DNA from: Cyclina sinensis
Lineage: Eukaryota > Mollusca > Bivalvia > Venerida > Veneridae
Assembly (NCBI GenBank): GCA_012932295.1
Contig: JAAONU010000016.1
Span: forward strand, 28,457,290 to 28,521,289
Reading direction: 5' to 3'
Length of the DNA: 64,000 nt
Made by a program: the position numbers and the translations under genes. Positions 58,130-64,000 of this stretch are shown in pieces. The notes below the pieces were generated by a model. The model was not told the DNA's origin and made no database searches. It saw only the letters and a program-made list of their open reading frames with translations. Within the stretch, counting starts at the first letter, position 1. Each line of letters starts with the position of its first letter.

Positions 58130-58330
58130 CAGTTATTTTAAATAGGTGACGTGACAAAAACGGCCAATCGTCGTTTCTCTTGGGTTGCTTTTTGCTGTAG
58201 AATAGTGGTGACCGGTACTTAAATCGTCCAATCATTCACTGCAAAATTTAGCGCGAAATCTAAATTTTCTATCTTGGCCCACGTGGGTCAGGTTAGGAAA
58301 CCTTCCGGTTTTTCATTTAAATAGGGGAAA
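58130..58330. promoter_or_regulatory. Promoter-like patch
   Basis: Within 150 bp there are GTGACGTGAC (58146-58155, CRE-like), CCAATCG (58164), CCAATCA (58228), TTTAGCGCGAAA (58247-58258, a palindromic E2F-type site) and CCCACGTGGG (58278-58287, a perfect E-box/G-box palindrome). This patch is richer in CG dinucleotides than its surroundings. CCAAT orientation favours plus-strand transcription. No first exon is identifiable, so the gene it serves is unknown. Confidence 0.4.
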
Positions 58331-58480
58331 TCTTTGTTACTGGGACTGATCACTGTATTTATTTTGAGCACATTCATAGTATGTTGATTGAAGAAATGTG
58401 AAAGAAAGCATAAAACTTTTGCCTGTATATCCTTTTAATACTTCCAGTGAGTTAATCCTTTGAGAACTGTATAAACAGAT

Positions 58481-59295
58481 TCTTGTAACCGATCAGACAG
58501 ATGGACGGATGCCCAGGGGCATGATAATACATCTCCAAGCCCAATATTAATTCCACTTGTGGATGACAGGTCAGGTAAAATGCTCTCTAACAAACTACCA
58601 ACAAAATTACATGACTTGAATACTGTGATAGAGCATTAGACAGGACAAAACAGAGACTGTCCAAGTCAGAGCTACAGAAAGTGATCTAAAAACTTATGTC
58701 ATCATACAAATGTACTGTAGCAAGAGGGCCATTGTGGATTTTAAAGGCACACATGAGTATGAGAAAAGATTTTTAAAGTCATATAGACATATTAGGAATA
58801 TCCGCTCCACCCATTGTGGGCCATTTTTTTTTCACAAATCAAATACAGATTTTCCAAGTAAATGCTTTCCCAGGAACATTGGTTCCAAATTATTTTCAAT
58901 CAAACAAGCAGTTTCTAGGGAGGAAATTTTTAAATTTCCTATATTATAGCCATGGTTTTTCATGGAATAATATAAATTTCAACTTATATGGAGGGTCACC
59001 TGATGAAAATTTGAGCTAAAAAACGGCTCAAGGGTCTGATGAAGAGAGCTTTGAGATTTACCCTTTCAGATGCCATGGTAACCAGAGTTCAGCATAGAAC
59101 TCAATCACGGGTAAATTTCATAAATCTTAAGAGGGCCAAAGAAAAAACACCATGGTTAAGTTTGGTTGAAACAGGTCTAGTGATATTGGAGGAGATGTCA
59201 TTTAAATGCAATTGTTGACAGACAATTCACACAGGACACCAGACAAAAGGTAACCCTAACAACTCACTTGAGCAATTGTTCTGGTGAGCTTAAAA
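58481..59295. repeat. Degenerate dispersed repeats
   Basis: The first part (about 58481-58560) has 'gacagatggacggatgcccaggggcat', the typical outer end of the GTCC-bearing family. The second (about 58690-59295) contains 'gagggccattgtgg', 'atgccatggtaaccagagttc-gcat' and 'tcacttgagca...tggtgagctt', an old copy of a repeat I associate with molluscs. Limits are approximate. Confidence 0.55.
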
Positions 59296-59339
59296 TAGAT
59301 GTTTAAAGGGAATAAAAAAACAAAGGCTAAATTGCCAAA

Positions 59340-62300
59340 CAAAACTTTATTTGAAGAAATTGGATACATAATCAAGTGTTGAAAAAATAGTGAAAAATTC
59401 AATAAATAACCAATATAGTTACGTCTTACTCAATGTACAAAACATGAATTGAGTACAGAACATCAAAGGCAGGGACTTAAGCCAAATTTTTACCACTTTC
59501 TCACTTACTTCATTCATGTTTTGTTCATCAAGAATAGCGTCACTTGTTTCCAAGATAGGACTCAAAGTACAGTATTTTTTCAAAGCGTAGCTTTTGGAAA
59601 TTTGAAAATCATACCAGTAGTATGCATCAAGGCAAACTTCTGTTGCAGAGATTCTGAAAACACTGTTTATGTTCTTAACATAAAACTAATAATATAAAAA
59701 AATTATTTTGATAGTTTTTTGTTTGTTTTTATGGTCAAGAAATTTTAACTGTATTCCGTTTTTCTGAATCTCAGTTTGTAATTTTTAGTTTTGATTTAGA
59801 AAATAAATGAAGTTCTTCTGTTCACTAGGAAGTTTCTGAAGTGAATTGTAAGTCTCAACATTTTCAAAGGATTTTTAATAATCAGTTTTAACAAATACTT
59901 TTTCTATTTTAAGAATATTAACCAAACCGATCATTCTTCCTTGTTTAAAAGGCAGTTTTTAACTAATACCACCGTTCAGTAAGGTACAACATTATACATT
60001 ACATTACAGGTACAGAATACAAACTGTAGCAGTCATTAAGCATACTGTAAAGATAGCAGGACAGTATATCTCAGTTAAAACTATGTCATTGTGCATTTTG
60101 CGAATTATTTTTGTCATAAATAGATTTGTTATTTTTTTACCACCCTGCTGCTCTAAACAGAAGAAATGTATTGTATCAATATTTCTTAGAAAGTAGAAAC
60201 TGATGTCATAAACCTAGAAAATAAAGAGTCAGAGTAGCTGTTCAACTAACATCTTACAAAGTTCACAACACAATATTGACCATTTTATTATCAAAAACAT
60301 TAACACTTTACCAAAATGTTCTATAAAAATAATTATTTAAATAAAATGTTTTCTGTAGAAAAATATGAAACTATAAATTCCCAGTAATCCATGTCACAAG
60401 TATCAAGGGAAGCAACTCTGTAATGTCTAAAACAGGTAAGGAGGAATGTTGGTTAACAAGGCTAGAGGATTTTGTTTCAAACTGGTTTTCTGCTGACATT
60501 TAACACAGTGTCTAACCTGCAAAGTCTGTGAGTTTTGGATTTTTTAGATATAGGTAAGATTTCTCAGAATTGGTAATAACTGGGTATTTTCTGGCTGTTA
60601 AAATCTTAAGCAATCTAGAATTTTAGACCTAGTGTTTACTATGTGACCATTTTTCTCAGACTTTGCATAAAACAAATCTTTTCAAATGATAGCCAAGGAA
60701 ACTGAAGCTGAAAATGTGAACAAATTATTCAAATTTTCCATTAACAGTTATTTTGAAAGACTATTAGAAACTTCTGCTGTAGTAAAACATACATAGTATG
60801 TTTTTTAAGCATATACTGTACTATGGCAACAAACATCTTAATATGTTTGTTTTATTAAGAGACCTAATTGCTATTGTATGCAATAATAAATTACCAGGAA
60901 ATGAAGGTATTGACTTTCATTCAGTTTATGAACTTTGTTGTCATAATTATATCACTGTGCACTTCTCTGATAAAAAAAACCCCTGAACTTTCAGGAATAA
61001 GTAGAAGTTTGGTACATTACTAAAATCCTTTGTTTCTCACTTACAAATATAAAACAGATAGCTGGTCAATATTTATCTCAAAGGTTTAATCATAAATAGG
61101 CCCTTCACAGAACAAGCATATTTTCTATATTACCAGTACTAATATCCACTCAAAAAAAAGGAGAAACTTTGTTAAAATGGCCAAATTAGGCTAAACTTCA
61201 GTTAAAATGCAAAAAAGATAACAATGTAGCTCTGAGGTTTATGTGTTGAAGACCAGTTAACTGTAATTATGCAATAAAAATTGAGGTAGAAAGTGAACTT
61301 CTACTGTGTATGTCTGCAAAGTTACAAATTAACAGACTTTCCCCCTACCACAGGGCCCTTAGATGAGCTTTCTTATAAACACTAAACTTCACTGTGATCC
61401 CATTCAGTAAATATTTTCATTTCAAACTGTGTTCCTATCTTGTGATATTTACTTTGTGTATTATCTAGGAAATGTGTGTCATTTATCAAAAAGTTTAGGG
61501 AAGAAAAAACAATGGTGAAATGTGCATTTGTAAGTAAATATTTGTGCTGAAAGGGCCTAAGATAGAAGAAAACTTACTCAGTCTCAAACTTCCTGATTCT
61601 GATTGGACGATACTGGAACTTGAGTAGCTAGTAAGCCAATCAAATACAAGAAATCTAAGACTGGTTTTACAGGTAGGTATATAATCCTAGACCCTGAACC
61701 ATCAAAACTGTGAGGTTATAACAGATAACAGTAGGTTCAACAGAAATGAATGCTATACAAAATTTACAACAGTTCCACAACACTGACTGAACATTATACA
61801 ACCCGACTTGGATAAATGCAAATCACAACATCTATTGACTAGTACCAAAAATAGCCTTGAAAAATACTAAAAACATTGAAATCTGTTACAAAAACGTGAG
61901 CTAAAAAATCTACTGACTTATCAAATTGTATACAAAAAATGAACACTTTGTGTTTAAAGCTTTTTTTCTCTTGCACGCGCAAACTTGAAAAAATGCAAAC
62001 CAACATCCAGTATTACCTCAGGTTGTCAATTTCATGGCTATATCAGTGCATATGTGGATATTTGTTGCTGTCAGTGGAAAAGAAATTTTACACAATAATG
62101 TGGCTTAATAGTGACATATATGGCAATTTATTCCAAAAGTCAAACAATTCAATCATTGCAAACTGAAATTTCATGAAACATTTATTCCCAGAAGTATGGT
62201 ATATGTGATTCAGGTAAGCAAGACTGTGTCAAGCCATTGATGTTCAACAAACTGTTAAAGTGTCTCTGAAAACAGCTGCAAAATCTGGAGGTACTCGCAT

Positions 62301-64000
62301 TGTACTTGTATTGTTTATAACATGTGGCTCCATGATCAATAATACAAAGCAATTACCAAGTTTTCTTGTTAAAGGTTTTATACATCACATCTCTATTCAT
62401 CTAAGACTGAACAAATGCAGCATTCGTGCATAAAATCAGCCATGTGATTCCTGATCATTTAAAATCAAGTCAAAAACCTATCTGAAACAGTGAATATTTC
62501 TGTTTCCTTTCAGTTCTCTTTTTATCGTGTCAATTACTTCTATAGTCATGTGTGTCTTCTACCTAAATTTCTATATATTGTATTAGACCTATTTCTGAAG
62601 CATTATTGAAATGCTTAAGCAACTAACCTTGTATTATCTCCCACTTATATACAATGCAAGTACTCCCCACAATTCTGCAGACCACAGAAACAAAAACACT
62701 GTGTGAACACTATGGGTTTTTTAATGTACAAAAATATTTTTTCTTGGAATGATTTTGCTACATATATTCTAATAAACTTCATTTTCAAAAGGCAAATAGA
62801 TGCGATTATAAATGGTAATGACTGGCTGTTAAAGTTACATAGTAAACTGCAAGTTCACATTATGTCGAAATCATCATACAACTGCCAATCCTCATATTAG
62901 AGCTGTATTTATAATTAAGATTAACTGGTCGATGTTCTCAATTTATTTCTGCTTATGGCCATTGAATATGGAAGCTTTTCCTTTGTGAGGTAACAGCTTA
63001 ACGCCAGGCCCTGAGTGATAGGGTTTCAAAAAATTCTGAGGAAAGTGATTTCTATGGTTATAAAAAATTTTGAATTTCTCAGAATTCACTTGACGGAATA
63101 TTTTTAGAGAAATCCTTGATAATTCAGACTTAATATATAAAATAAGGCAGTAACTTCTGGTTTCTGTGACATGCAACTAAGTGTTTATACTGGTAAATGC
63201 TGCTGGAAAGTTAGGAAGGCAAATTTTTTTTCACATAAAAAACGTTAATAAAAGTCTAAAAAATGAATTGAATTTCTGTCTGACCCTACTGTTGACGGAA
63301 ATCTGTCTAAAAATCTACAGAAGTCCCACTCCAGTCTGGGCACTTTGCCCTACATAATCAAAATAAAAATGCACAAAAAGTATTAGCACCCAAAAAACAT
63401 AAAAATAAATCCCTCATAAAAGATGAACTACTATACAAAAAAAAAATTCTCTAGTTCAATAAAATGATAAAACTAAGTAAAAAAAGCAAATTTATGCATT
63501 TGTTTAAAACAAGCAATCTCAGATTTGCAAAGTGACCAAGGGGTCTACATTCCCTTAAACAATCTGCAAAAATGAGACATCTTTTGGAAAATATATTAAT
63601 GTGAAAAAAACATATATGATGCATGTTCAGAAGTTTCTTTCAGGGGTAAACATCTGACAAATGAGTATCATTAATGACAGAAAACTGAAGAAAAACTCTT
63701 AAAATGAACAAGAATAATTAGTGTTACCTCCAAGGTACTTTTTGTTTCTGAATATATTTTAATATAAGATAAAAAAAAATCTCTTTTATTCTGAAATGGT
63801 AAAAAAGTGCTAGTTTAATGTTCGCACATCTGTGTTTTGTCATTTATTGGTTTACAAAACTGATAGATAAGAGGTGTTGAGAAAACTGCATGATCAATAA
63901 AAAAAAATCTACTCTACAAATCACCACAACCCCAATTACAGATTTTAACACTGCTCTTTGATTGCAAATACAAAATTTTATGAAAATAGTATCTATTCTT
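59340..64000 (-). other. Unique region; possible 3' UTR of a minus-strand gene
   Basis: Like 31960-37715, this is a long stretch of unique AT-rich DNA without large repeats. It begins with a minus-strand AATAAA (59351-59346) followed by a GU-rich tract (gttttgtttggc...tttgttttttt). By analogy it may be the long 3' UTR of a gene whose coding exons lie past the window end. No coding exon is supported inside. Confidence 0.3.
59346..59351 (-). terminator. Candidate poly(A) signal
   Basis: AATAAA on the minus strand with downstream GU-rich sequence, at the border between repeats and the unique region. Confidence 0.35.

Overview
The window is animal nuclear DNA from a marine bivalve. The grounds are spliced metazoan genes with GT/AG introns, an AT-rich background, and dispersed repeat families rich in AGGTCA half-sites with terminal runs of GTCC/GTCT, which I associate with bivalves, most likely a venerid clam. 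The species call is inference. There is no bacterial, plasmid, phage, rRNA or CRISPR signal.

Region 1 (about 0.1-19.3 kb) is a broken tandem segmental duplication around a monocarboxylate-transporter-like gene (SLC16/MCT). The intact copy has five exons from 10185 to 12520 and encodes 459 aa. An upstream copy (1602-1998, 3331-4070, 6152-7535) keeps only part of exon 1, with a nonsense codon, plus 3' flank. A third remnant of the last exon lies at 7776-7876. Each copy took a different insertion in the same stretch of 3' flank. The upstream copy has a 1.88 kb foldback element whose arms are arrays of 69-bp repeats, flanked by 9-bp direct repeats. The downstream copy has a 4.7 kb LINE with two ORFs in one frame separated by a single UAG.

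Region 2 (about 19.4-31.2 kb) is mostly repeats: a TIR element, a local duplication, a 44-bp satellite of about 37 units with a 438-bp higher-order period, a decayed 42-bp satellite, and a 152-bp tandem repeat with a 304-bp higher-order period. One convincing open exon (29641-29779) belongs to a gene that is not otherwise visible.

Region 3 (about 31.9-56.5 kb) holds two complete genes, head to head. A sideroflexin (mitochondrial inner-membrane serine carrier family, SFXN1/3-like) lies on the minus strand with ten coding exons, 318 aa, and a probable 3' UTR of up to 5.7 kb. A TMEM128 homologue lies on the plus strand with five exons, 195 aa. Their start codons are 1.8 kb apart and may share a promoter region. 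Introns and UTRs carry short palindromic elements and AGGTCA-rich repeats. Two of these repeats contain copies of the consensus estrogen response element.

Region 4 (about 56.5-64 kb) has a tRNA-derived SINE, a promoter-like patch (CCAAT, E2F, E-box and CRE-like motifs within 150 bp), a dispersed repeat, and 4.6 kb of unique AT-rich sequence that may be the 3' UTR of a minus-strand gene lying beyond the window.
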